Assembly: GCF_000003815.2 (NCBI RefSeq)
Contig: NC_049986.1
Location: 9,929,292 to 9,991,291 of the forward strand
Direction of reading: 5' to 3'
Source of the DNA: Branchiostoma floridae
Taxonomy: Eukaryota; Chordata; Leptocardii; Amphioxiformes; Branchiostomatidae
Length of the DNA stretch: 62,000 nt
The stretch's first letter is position 1; each line of letters opens with the position of its first letter. The position numbers and the translations under genes were made by a program. A model generated the notes under the pieces. It was not told the origin of the DNA. It saw nothing but the letters and a program-made list of their open reading frames with translations, and searched no databases. Below are positions 1 through 9,642 of the stretch, one piece after another.

Positions 1-700
1 CAAGAAAGTACATCCAGGTATATAATATTATATAACTTAAAAAGATATGATACCCCTAGCTATCTTGATGCTCTTTGGGTTGCACCATTTGATTAATTGG
101 TTGTTGAAATCACCACTTTATTTTCCCAAATTGGAAAAAAAAATCACCCATCTTCCATTCACAATTTCAGTCCCTATCTTAATGTTAAGCAGTTGAATAA
201 AGTGCCTGTATGAGCTTATCTTAGAATGTTGGTATATTTAGCATTGGGCTTAAGTTTTTTTATTACATGCAAATACAAAAATTGTTACATGCAAATACAA
301 TAATTTTGAACAAATGAACAGGCATGACTATTGGTTGTCTGCGATAAATGTCTGTTTGCCTTTTCAAGCCTTAGTTTTATTTTGTTATGTAACATCTATT
401 ATCATAATACTGCCAAGTTTACTGCAAGTTCTCAAGCAATACTAATTTGACAAATGATCAACGCCTCATTTTCTCCAGCTACATGTTGCTGGTAAAGTTT
501 ACCTTTGCCACTTGTTTTCGATATCTTTTTTTGTCTCTCTTGTCGTGCTAAAAACGTAATATGATCGTAATAGTAATACACAGCGGAATTACACGGAGAA
601 CGGGCGCGTAATTGGGAGGGAGTAAAAAATACCGCCAGGAAAAACACGGCACAATTAACTGCCGCTATATATCCTCTGTTGTTCCTTCCTTTCCTGTTAG
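1..700. other. AT-rich non-coding sequence
   Basis: I see no exon with credible splice sites and no recognisable protein here. The stretch is AT-rich and may be intron or intergenic DNA of the plus-strand gene whose last exon is at 2456. Confidence 0.5.
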
Positions 701-1039
701 TACAGTCAAACCTGCCCGAGCGACCACCTCTTTTCAGCGACCACCTGGCCATTTTGACCGCTTTTTCTCGGTCCCGATTTTTTTTCCCATTGACGTAAGC
801 ATTAAGGGACCTTTTCTCAACGACCACCTGGCCAACGCGGCCGCGACCGGCCCAAATTGGGAACCATAACGACCGCATCAGTTTCAAACTTGAGGTTTTC
901 ATCGATTTTTTATGATAACTAGCGCGATTTTGTGCCGAAATTGGTCGGTTTGCGTCGGATTTTGACTGCCATTACGATGTTATGTTTAGATTAAGGATGG
1001 CGGTGGTCAATAAGTGGGTCAATGGGGCAGTCTACTGTA
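701..1039. mobile_element. MITE, CAGTCAAACCTG family, copy 1
   Basis: The left end reads TACAGTCAAACCTG at 701-714 and a degenerate right end reads GGCAGTCTACTGTA at 1026-1039. The interior carries the family's repeated GACCACCT and GACCG words. The same ends recur at 4933-5114, 28498-28997 and 52440-52615. Outside CAGTC...GACTG each copy shows TA, as expected for a Tc1/mariner-type TA target duplication. The element is non-autonomous; ORFs across it on both strands are chance. Confidence 0.7.
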
Positions 1040-1736
1040 ATATGGGAGGAAATTTCGTTGTAAGAAAATCCGAATCTAGTTGTAACAGAAAATTATTTTC
1101 AAGTCTATATCATTATAAAGTGAACGAATGCTGAAACGTATATAGCCTCATACTTTTTTAAAAAAGATCTGTGTAGCTCATACCTTTTTAAGAAAGATCT
1201 GTGTTAGTGCTTTTGCCCAGCTGTACTGTACATTTGCCCATGGGTAAGTACGCTATCGGGACGTACCGGGCATCAAATTTGAAAGGTGCACCGTAGTTAT
1301 TTTAGATACGGCGATCAAGAACACAGCGACGCATAAAGGCTTGTATGGTAACTGACAGCATCAAAGTTCCCTTACTGTCTAAAACGTTAGTGTACAAATG
1401 CTTTAAAGCACTGTATCCTTTAAAATCTCAATAAAAGCTTGGGGTCAAATTTGCAATTTACAGTGTGCGTGTTGTATTTGACATTAAAGACCTTGCTTCT
1501 TTGCGTGCGAGCAGTGTGCTTGCTATTTGCCATTAAACACAACGGAAACCGTTATACTTTACATCGGGCCTGTTTTGAGTCGATACTCTTCTCATCGACC
1601 ACCTGGCCAAATCGACCGTTTTTTTCTGGTCCCCCATGTGGTCGTCTTGGGCAGGTTTGACTGTAATTGCACAAAACAAAACCTGCATGGGCATACAAAA
1701 AGTCATGAGAAAACGGACGTTTACTGTCAAGAATTT
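1040..1736. other. Non-coding; fragment of the CAGTCAAACCTG MITE at its end
   Basis: Nothing recognised as coding. From about 1590 to 1665 there is a 5'-truncated MITE fragment: GACCACCTGGCC, then GACCG, ending GGCAGGTTTGACTGTA. An assembly gap follows. Confidence 0.55.
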
Positions 1737-2205
1737 NNNNNNNNNNNNNNNNNNNNNNNNNNNNNNNNNNNNNNNNNNNNNNNNNNNNNNNNNNNNNNNN
1801 NNNNNNNNNNNNNNNNNNNNNNNNNNNNNNNNNNNNNNNNNNNNNNNNNNNNNNNNNNNNNNNNNNNNNNNNNNNNNNNNNNNNNNNNNNNNNNNNNNNN
1901 NNNNNNNNNNNNNNNNNNNNNNNNNNNNNNNNNNNNNNNNNNNNNNNNNNNNNNNNNNNNNNNNNNNNNNNNNNNNNNNNNNNNNNNNNNNNNNNNNNNN
2001 NNNNNNNNNNNNNNNNNNNNNNNNNNNNNNNNNNNNNNNNNNNNNNNNNNNNNNNNNNNNNNNNNNNNNNNNNNNNNNNNNNNNNNNNNNNNNNNNNNNN
2101 NNNNNNNNNNNNNNNNNNNNNNNNNNNNNNNNNNNNNNNNNNNNNNNNNNNNNNNNNNNNNNNNNNNNNNNNNNNNNNNNNNNNNNNNNNNNNNNNNNNN
2201 NNNNN
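1737..2205. other. Assembly gap (N run)
   Basis: 469 undetermined bases. Any exon of the plus-strand gene ending at 2620 that lies here is invisible. Confidence 0.99.
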
Positions 2206-2455
2206 TGGCGTTGTTATGCCAATAGATGTTAGCTATTTATATTAAATCTTCATCCAAGACTTTTGGCAAAATTTGTTCCGGTTGTTCCTTATTTTTCTGA
2301 AAGCATTCAAGAAATAACTCATTACATTGCTCTGGCTTTATATACATGTAGCTTTGAGTAAAGGTGTTTTCAAGTTCATTAATTTTTAGAGGTCATGTTT
2401 TATAATAGTCTTACAATGTAAACTGTTTACATGTTTGTGTTTTCTTTGTTTACAG

Positions 2456-2620
2456 GTGGCTACAAAGATAGCCGACCACCTGGTGTCCTTACAGAGTGAC
2501 CGAGGCTCCTTTCTGGACTCCGGCCCTGAGATGGACAATCTTGACCAGTCGGCAGAAATCTCTGTTTGGCTGAGGGAGATCGCCACAGAGTTGGACAGGG
2601 CTGAAAGGTCCTCTCTGTAA
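2456..2620 (+). CDS. Terminal exon of an unrecognised gene (partial)
   Basis: A pyrimidine-rich stretch ending in TTTACAG at 2449-2455 is a good 3' splice site. From 2456 an open frame of 54 codons runs to a TAA stop at 2618-2620. The peptide begins VATKIADHLVSL and ends LREIATELDRAERSSL. It is rich in Glu, Asp, Leu and Arg with an amphipathic helix-like C-terminus. An AATAAA poly(A) signal lies about 105 bases after the stop (near 2725), supporting a real 3' end. I do not recognise the family. The upstream exons are outside the window or in the gap at 1737-2205. What is seen: splice site, frame and poly(A) signal. What is inferred: that it is a translated last exon. Confidence 0.6.
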   Translation: MATKIADHLVSLQSDRGSFLDSGPEMDNLDQSAEISVWLREIATELDRAERSSL

Positions 2621-2724
2621 TAACCCTAATAGCGTGGCCTCTTGTAAAGAGGCAATAGCTAGCCAATTGATGTATCACTTAACGATACTCATTGAATGGA
2701 ATAATACGATACAATTGAATCCTA

Positions 2725-2730
2725 ATAAAG
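2725..2730 (+). terminator. Poly(A) signal AATAAA for the exon at 2456-2620
   Basis: The hexamer in CCTAATAAAGC lies about 105 bases after the TAA stop at 2618-2620, a normal spacing for a short 3' UTR. Confidence 0.5.
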
Positions 2731-3502
2731 CTATAAATTGCAGTGTATTGGGAGGCTAAAAATTGAAGTGTAATGGTATATCTTGTGATAATTTAAGGCC
2801 CTTAACTTTTTTCTCTTCCCTTCATGCAATTGCAAACAGAATGTGTCTGTACACTTGTCATACAAAAGCTCAGTCTGAACAGTATTTGTTGTTGTTTGTT
2901 GTATTCAAATGAGATCAGCACCAAGGACAGACCTGTATGTGTCTGTAATCACCACCAAGAAAATTCATCCGTTTTTTTTTTAAAGAAAATGCTGCCTGTA
3001 TAGCTCCTTGTGGTTGGCTCTGACAATTGTTGCAGCCTGCTCTAAAATTGTACGCAAACGAAATCTTACAACTGACACTCAAGAGGAGAGAAGTACAGTC
3101 TCCTGGCTCCTGCGAGTCAAACTCGGGCCCACCAGCTCACTAACCCTATGCACCAACCACGACCTGTTTGTCTGGTCATTTGGTAGTGCTTGAAGAAGTC
3201 TTGGGAATGATTTCATTGGATCGTTCAATTGTATTCATGATGTGTTTGCATGGCAAAATTAAGTATTGCGGACCTTGGCAAAACGTAGTCAGTGAACATG
3301 GACACAGTGGGATGCTCTCTGACTTTTGGGTAATCTGGCATTCAACATGACTTTTGTGATAGGAAGATTTGTAATAAGCATTTAATGCTTTTGAATTGGA
3401 TTAGGGATAACAAGTAACAAGCAACATCAAAGTGACCAGTTTTGGATCACAAATAAAGTGGTTTCTAATAGACTGTACAGCAGTGTAGATTGTTAACTGT
3501 CT

Positions 3503-3612
3503 CTCTGTGTATGTGTATGTGTGCCTGTATGTATGTATGTGTGTGTGTGTGTGAGCACATGTGTGTTCATATACTATGTGTGTGTGTGCACATGTGTGTG
3601 CATGTATGTGTC
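3503..3612. repeat. Imperfect (TG)n microsatellite
   Basis: A run dominated by TG/TGTA steps with interruptions such as CATG and TATG. ORFs rich in Cys-Val or Thr-His across it are artefacts of the repeat. Confidence 0.85.
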
Positions 3613-3924
3613 ATTGTTTCTGCACGTTGTGTGCTTTGAATTTGGTACGAATGATTGTAGAGTTCATAGTTATTTTGAATATTTTGTAATCCAATCTCCA
3701 AGCAAATATTGGAAGACAAAACCCTACCGGGTAAATGTTTTCTGGCTGCCAATTTTGTAATGTAAATGGCCAGGTTGCAATTTTTCTTTAACTTACAGCA
3801 TCTACTTGGACCGATAATTTAGAAAACAGCCTTTTTCTTGACAGTGACATATATAGTGAGAATATGACGGTTGACATTGATGTAATCTAATGTATGATAT
3901 CAATCAATTGAACCAGCAAATACA

Positions 3925-4560
3925 GTCAGTGGCATCGTGGGTTGCAATAGGTAAGGTGTTTGGCCCAAACCCGGGTGGCAGAGGGTTCAAAACGCTGATA
4001 TGCCCCGACATTGTGCCTTTGGGAGAGGCATTTTATACGACTTTCTTCACTTTGCTCAGGAGTAAATGAGTACCTAGCTTCGGTTTAGGGCCGTCCCTCG
4101 GATAGAATATTAAATTGAGGCCCCGTGTTCTGGAGAGCCATACCTTGAGCACTTTTAAGAGCCACATTTATAGAAAAGAGTAGGGGTCCTTCCTGTGTAA
4201 GTGGATCAAACCTTACAGTCTAGTCTCCAGGTTGACATACTGAGATGGTGGTAGTCACCTGTCTTCTTCTTCTTTCGATTGAGGCAGCCGCCTTCAACTA
4301 ACTGAAGATTATGCTGCCTGTATTGTGAAGTCTACTGCGAAGCGTGGAAGTAATGGAGTATTGTAATGGAGAGGGGCGAACGGGTGGGGAGGGAGCTATA
4401 TATGTAATTTGAAATTGGCCAGAGGGCTACCTGTGCGAGAGCATTCCAGTCCTTCATAGTTCTGGGGAAGAAGGCATACTGCCTGACGTTGGTTCGGTAT
4501 GGGGGCATCTGGTAGTAAGCTGAGTGAGTGCTCCGAGTACTCCTGGGCGGCTCACTAGGA
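3925..4560. repeat. SINE-like repeat with tRNA-like head
   Basis: A degenerate tRNA-like start (GGCATCGTGGGTTGCAATAG, then a B-box-like GGGTTCAAAAC near 3989) is followed by the 'cattttatacgactttc...gagtaaatgagtacc' body seen in tRNA-derived SINEs. From 2731 to 4932 no protein-coding exon is convincing. Confidence 0.4.
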
Positions 4561-4932
4561 GTGGGATTGACCTGTTATGTCAATCCTTCCACAAATGAGG
4601 TAAAACTATATCAAGTAAATAAAAAGAGACAGAATCACATGTGACATGTATATACAATAAAGATGATTTTTGATATCTAAGTAGTCTTTACATAAAATTA
4701 CATTTTTAGACGACTTTTGAAGATTTCTAGACATTGTTACCTTGACGACCAACTCCTAACCACAGATGCCCTTTCTCATGATGAACAGTCGTGGTCTAGA
4801 GAAATTATGAGCCATGGTCGGGTATGTGTGACAAGGGCTTTAGATTCAACATCTTTAAGTATAGATTCTACTGTCCGATATCTTGGTAAAAAAAACATAT
4901 CACTTGATTACATCTATTTGATAGTAAATAAT

Positions 4933-5114
4933 TACAGTCAAACCTGTATTAGAGGCCACCTCTACAGAGGGGCCACCTGTCCATGGTGGCCACTTTTTGT
5001 CGGTCCCTTGGGTATTTTATCTACAAGTTGCCACCTCTATACAGAGGCCACCTGTCTATAGTGGCCAAATTTGTCCGGTCCCTTGAGTGGCCGCTATAGA
5101 CAGGTTTGACTGTA
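4933..5114. mobile_element. MITE, CAGTCAAACCTG family, copy 2 (full length)
   Basis: Complete copy, 182 bp. TACAGTCAAACCTG at the left is mirrored by CAGGTTTGACTGTA at the right, with flanking TA dinucleotides. The interior consists of GGCCACCT repeats (AGAGGCCACCTCTACAGAGG) instead of the GACCACCT of other copies, marking a subfamily. Confidence 0.8.
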
Positions 5115-6552
5115 TACAGTTACACACGAATTTGCTACAAACATTGATTGCAATCCAAAGAATACCGTCCAATTGATCATGAGGTAGGTATGCAGATGAA
5201 CTCAATACTGATATAATGTATACCGTCCGCCACGGTAGATGTGTACCTCCATGTACAGAGGTTTTGTACATGTTTTCTGTGTGTCTGTATAATACAGACT
5301 CTGTAGTTATTTGAATAAAGTACTGTAACAATAACACTACTGTAAAAGGAAATTGTGTTATTGCAGACTGACTGCAGGAAGTGGAGGTTGAGGTTAGGTC
5401 AAAGGTCCCAGAAAAGGTTATCTCATTTCCTGTTTTCAATTTCCAGTAATATGCATGTCTTTGTCTTATGTCAGCCATTGGGGAAATGCATTATAGACAA
5501 AATAAGTGCAAAATTCACAATAATGAAGAAAACATGAAATTCACAAACAAAACTAACAAAAATTATTTGAGATCATAATCTACTTCTTGCTGATTGTAGT
5601 GAGGTATAACACGTTAAACTATACTGAGTATCCTTGGTCCATGGATGTATTATAAAGAAAAATCGTATTTACCCTTCTATGCCGAATAACAGCATCAAAT
5701 ACATGTAACTGCTACTATAGGTATTGCCTTCAGAAACTATATGTGCACTTTTCTAATAAATGCAAGTAAATGCTAGGTAACGTTAATAACACAACTAACT
5801 AATTATAAAATAAAAGGTAATCACAAAAAGATAAGTTTACAAACCATGTATGATACATCAGATGATATATAGTTCCTGGGATATTTGAATTTACTTTTTG
5901 TGACTGTCTTGTTTAATGGCAAGATGATAAGAGGTACTGGGTTTCTTACGTAGGGATGATACACCTATATATAAATATGAAAAAATTTGTTGACACAATG
6001 AAAGTACAGCGACTTTCGCATTTGTTCTTGGTTTCGCCTCTGTCCTACCAGCAATGTTTTTGTTTTTTTTATTACTTTTTTGGCCGTCTTACAAAATGTA
6101 ATTGTACACTTTTCAGGCCAATCAGCTTTATCCAAGGAAAACATTTATAAGCAATTATCAGATTGGCTGACAGTTCTTTTGTGGCCATGCCCTCAAAAGT
6201 TACTCTCCAAGCATTCAGCGATTCGGCTTTTTTTTACGTATTCATGCGTTTTTATCGGGCTTTCTATTTGATACCGTTTTCTTTATGTTTCGCGGACTAT
6301 CACAAAAAGTGACAAATATTGACTGATAGAGCAGAGAAGAAACCAAGGACTAACGGATATGATGCAAGTTCTGCTCTGCGTAGGATAATGTACTAATAAT
6401 GAATCGAGCATTATTATAATGCACCGGGTCTAACACTGGTAAAATATTTTATATATAAAGATTTCAACACTTTTCGCTTAAAGATTTTGCAAGTAGACCT
6501 GTGGTTGCATATTTTTGCATTTTGATATCATTGGTGATCACTTATTAAAGAT
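5115..6552. other. Non-coding, AT-rich
   Basis: No exon, RNA gene or clear repeat recognised. It lies between the plus-strand gene end at 2620 and the minus-strand stop codon at 6555, so it may include 3' UTR or intergenic DNA. Confidence 0.45.
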
Positions 6553-6747
6553 TTACAACAGCCGACAAAATTCGGGCGCTTCTCTCGGCTCGATGGCGCG
6601 TTCCTTGTAGGTCTTCAGGGCCTTCTTGCAGTCTCGGCACTGGTGACACTTCTTGCAGTACCTACATGACCTGCCAGAGGTCCCTCCTCTGGCACGGCAG
6701 ATTCTGCACACCTGCTGACCCTTTACAGACTCGCACTGACCGCAGAC
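6553..6747 (-). CDS. Cys-rich terminal exon (unrecognised; possible 3' end of the CAP-collagen gene)
   Basis: Reading the minus strand, the frame is open from a candidate 3' splice site (...CCCGAAG) at 6747 to a TAA at 6555-6553, giving 64 codons. Ten residues are Cys at 2, 5, 14, 17, 28, 31, 34, 37, 40 and 61, including five consecutive CxxC steps (CRYCKKCHQCRDC). The rest is Lys/Arg-rich and ends APEFCRLL. I do not recognise the family. Regular CxxC spacing could mean disulphides in a secreted protein or metal binding in an intracellular one. The nearest upstream Cys-bearing exon (7332-7420) leaves phase 1, while this one needs phase 0, so they cannot join directly. Either a small exon is missed or they belong to different transcripts. 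Confidence 0.5.
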   Translation of the reverse strand, partial: VCGQCESVKGQQVCRICRARGGTSGRSCRYCKKCHQCRDCKKALKTYKERAIEPREAPEFCRLL

Positions 6748-7331
6748 CTTCGGGTATTACGGGTAAAGAACAAAAGACTGAAAGTAAGGTTTGAAATCAG
6801 CTCGGTTCCTGTTGAAAAGAAATTGCTAAAATGTAATGTTAGGGTCATGCTGTTGCATAATTGTCCAATTAAACGTTTAATCAATGGATATGCACAATTT
6901 TTGCTTTTGAACAATTTTGGTACGTTTGGGGTTTCCTTTACGTCTTTTTATCATGCTTATTTCTCCCCGAAACTGCCCGACCGGGCTCCGGACGGGAATT
7001 GAAATGTAACCCTAGCAGAACCTAATTGTGAAAAAATCGACAGGGCCCCTGCCGGCACCGGAAATGACTAAAATTAAGGACATTTGATATATAACGTCCT
7101 TGCTAGAATGTAGAAAAAACGATTTTTTTTAACGATAAGCCCTGCAGACGTTGGAGGAGTCTCACGGGTCTCGCACTTGTTAAAGTGCAAAATAACAGTT
7201 CTCAATTTGTGACGGGGGCTTAGGAACAAAGCTGAACTTTACAAAAACAACTATCCCAACAATGCCGGCCTTACTTTTCGATTGTATGAAAATCGCACGA
7301 CAAACGTGATCGCGTTGAAATTGAGTGTTAC

Positions 7332-7420
7332 CTTTTTCACATTTTTCGCTGTGCAGATGGTGGGTTGTGCCGGAGGGATGGGTTCGGTACGTGCAGTCCT
7401 TACAGGTAGGCTTTCCTTTG
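7332..7420 (-). CDS. Small Cys/His-rich internal exon
   Basis: Minus-strand exon of 89 nt. The 3' splice site is TTGAATAACAG (just above 7420) and the 5' splice site is AAAAAG|GTAACA at 7332/7331. It enters with one base completing a codon and exits after the first base of a Gly codon. The peptide has CKDC, a Thr/His run (SGTTHHLHSEKC) and ends EKCEKG. It lies between the collagen exons and the Cys-rich terminal exon and on the same strand, so membership in the same gene is likely but not proven. Confidence 0.45.
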
Positions 7421-8041
7421 CTGTTATTCAAACAAGACAAAATAATGGTAACTGATAAGCAAGAGATACTTATAACATCTCGTAACACTTCCTTTGCCAC
7501 AGAGTAATGATATATTTTGCTACAAAGTAAATATGCATCTAGAAGTTGCTTCTTAACGTAGATTAAGTTCGTTTGGGCAGAGCACGAAAAATATCTAACA
7601 TTTTCTGCGCAGGTACGGTCTCTGAAGAAAATGACTGGAAACCTTCCCCTAAAAATTGATTGAGGACGATGATACAAAGAAAATAACAAAACTATATTAA
7701 CAAAACACATTGATCATAATTTGTTTCTATCATAACATGTATGATCAATTTGACTTCTACGACTGCGATTTCACTGTATTGATACTGTTGCTTGAAATGA
7801 TTTTTGTATGATGTATATGAGACTAATAGAACGTTGTGAATCGGGTCTAATTATGTTTCCGATCGATCGAATGAATACATATTGTTTTTACTGGCAGTGC
7901 AGTCTTCTTATTTCGTCTGCCTTCAGCTAATGAAAAAGAAAACAGCAACAACGAGTAGCAAACTAGCGTTCTGATTTGCCGGTAGTCTACTTCGTACAAC
8001 AAAATAATCAGTAAAATATATAGCCCACATGTTGTAGTTTT

Positions 8042-9590
8042 TCCCGTTGGTTGCAGAACAGCGAGTTCCAAGAAGTCAAACTTCTGATACAGATCGCAGA
8101 CTTCTTGGGCAACTTCTTCAGGTACGAACTCCCGGGCCCCCTGTATAAGAACGGGTCATCTTATATCAAAATTACCAACGCAGTCTTTTTGGTTGTCATA
8201 AGAAAACATAATCCGAATCTATCCTATTTCTAAATCATTATTCAGACTCAAGATCCAAATGTACAGGGGTATATACAGTTCCATTGTCAAGAGTATTCAT
8301 GAACTTTTCAAGAAAGCAATGCATGCTGTGTAACATTATTCAAGTAAGGCCCATATTTACATAGATTGCATCAATTAACTATCTTCTGTGCCTAAATAAC
8401 GCAAATTGTCCAAAGCAAATGGACCTTGGTTTGCATAATTCATGCACAATGATGTGCCGAAAATACAACCTTCTTGGTGACGAAAACAAATTCAGACAAA
8501 TTCATGCCCATTCTCTAACGTCTTACGTCAGCTGAAGTTGCCAGTCCAGGTCTGCCGGCAGGTCCAGCTGGACCGGGCCGTCCGTACGGTCCAGGCGGCC
8601 CCTCCGGTCCAGGTGGTCCCTCCGGTCCAACAAACCCCTGGTTACCCTTCAGTCCAGGTGGACCCGTCGGTCCAGGGGGGCCAGGGAAACCTCGTGGCCC
8701 AACTGAAAATTTTGCTGTTGTTGTCGTTATAAAGTAGGTAAACAGGTATTTACATAAATTTCATCTTTGTTGGTAGAAGTCATTATTGGACTAGTTGAAC
8801 TGTAATATCCAACACAAAAAATTGTGGATGGTTCATTCCTTGACAAAGACTAGTGTTGTTAGTCGAAAATTTGGGTGAGTCTAATTTTTGTGTTGGATAT
8901 TACAGTTTAACTAGTCCAATAATAGGTATCTACATAGTAATACATAGGTTAATTTATCTACTTTAAGATGTTTTGAGTGACACCCATCACTCTTATTCAG
9001 CGTTACAAAAGTGAGCAGGCAAACAAATGGATGCTCATGCAAAAAGCTAAAAAGAACCTCTCTTCTCGTAAGAATTGTACTCGTATGCAAATAAGAACGT
9101 TCGGAAGTAAATCTCCGATTTTCATACAGCTGCCCTGAGAAAGGTGACAGACGGTCACCCAAACGTCGGTGTTTCAAAAGAATCTCTGATTAAACTATTT
9201 ACGAGGAGTTGCTGTTCATGTTCACAGGTTTGACGTACTTAAGCTTTGCACGGATTTCAAGATATGGAAAACACTTTATTATCTTAGAACCATAAGGACA
9301 AAAAGAGGCAAGCGTCCTACCCTGTGCTGACGGATTGAATCCTCCGGTACCCAAGCCGGGTTCACCTTTCTGCCCCTTCAGACCGGAGAGTCCGGGAGCA
9401 CCTCTGTCTCCGCGAAAACCCTTCTCACCGGTCAGACCCGGAGCTCCTTGTCTCCCGGGCGGTCCAGGCAGCCCCGGGGCCCCCGGGGTACCCGAACCCG
9501 ATCCCGGGTCTCCCTTCGGACCCCGTGGTCCCGGGAGACCAATTCCGACAGATAGTCCCCTCAAACTGAATAGAGATAAAAAAGTATACA

Positions 9591-9642
<52 letters not shown>

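Noticed and set aside
432-902. 156-codon minus ORF
   Set aside because: It overlaps a MITE. A similar peptide arises from the MITE at 28807-28998, so it is repeat-derived.
4711-4829. Possible plus-strand exon (LLKISRHCYLDDQLLTTDAL) ending before GTATGTG
   Set aside because: The frame lacks an ATG, no matching neighbouring exon was found, and the 3' splice site is ordinary AT-rich sequence. Not enough to call.
4933-5478. Plus and minus ORFs of 114 and 140 codons
   Set aside because: They cross the full-length MITE and contain no recognisable domain.
8057-8121. Plus-strand exon-like sequence ([22 protein letters not shown]) with AG and GT borders
   Set aside because: The minus strand gives a phase-0 continuation of the collagen exon at 8527 with its own acceptor at 8140, which fits the gene in this region better. 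The plus-strand borders are probably coincidental.
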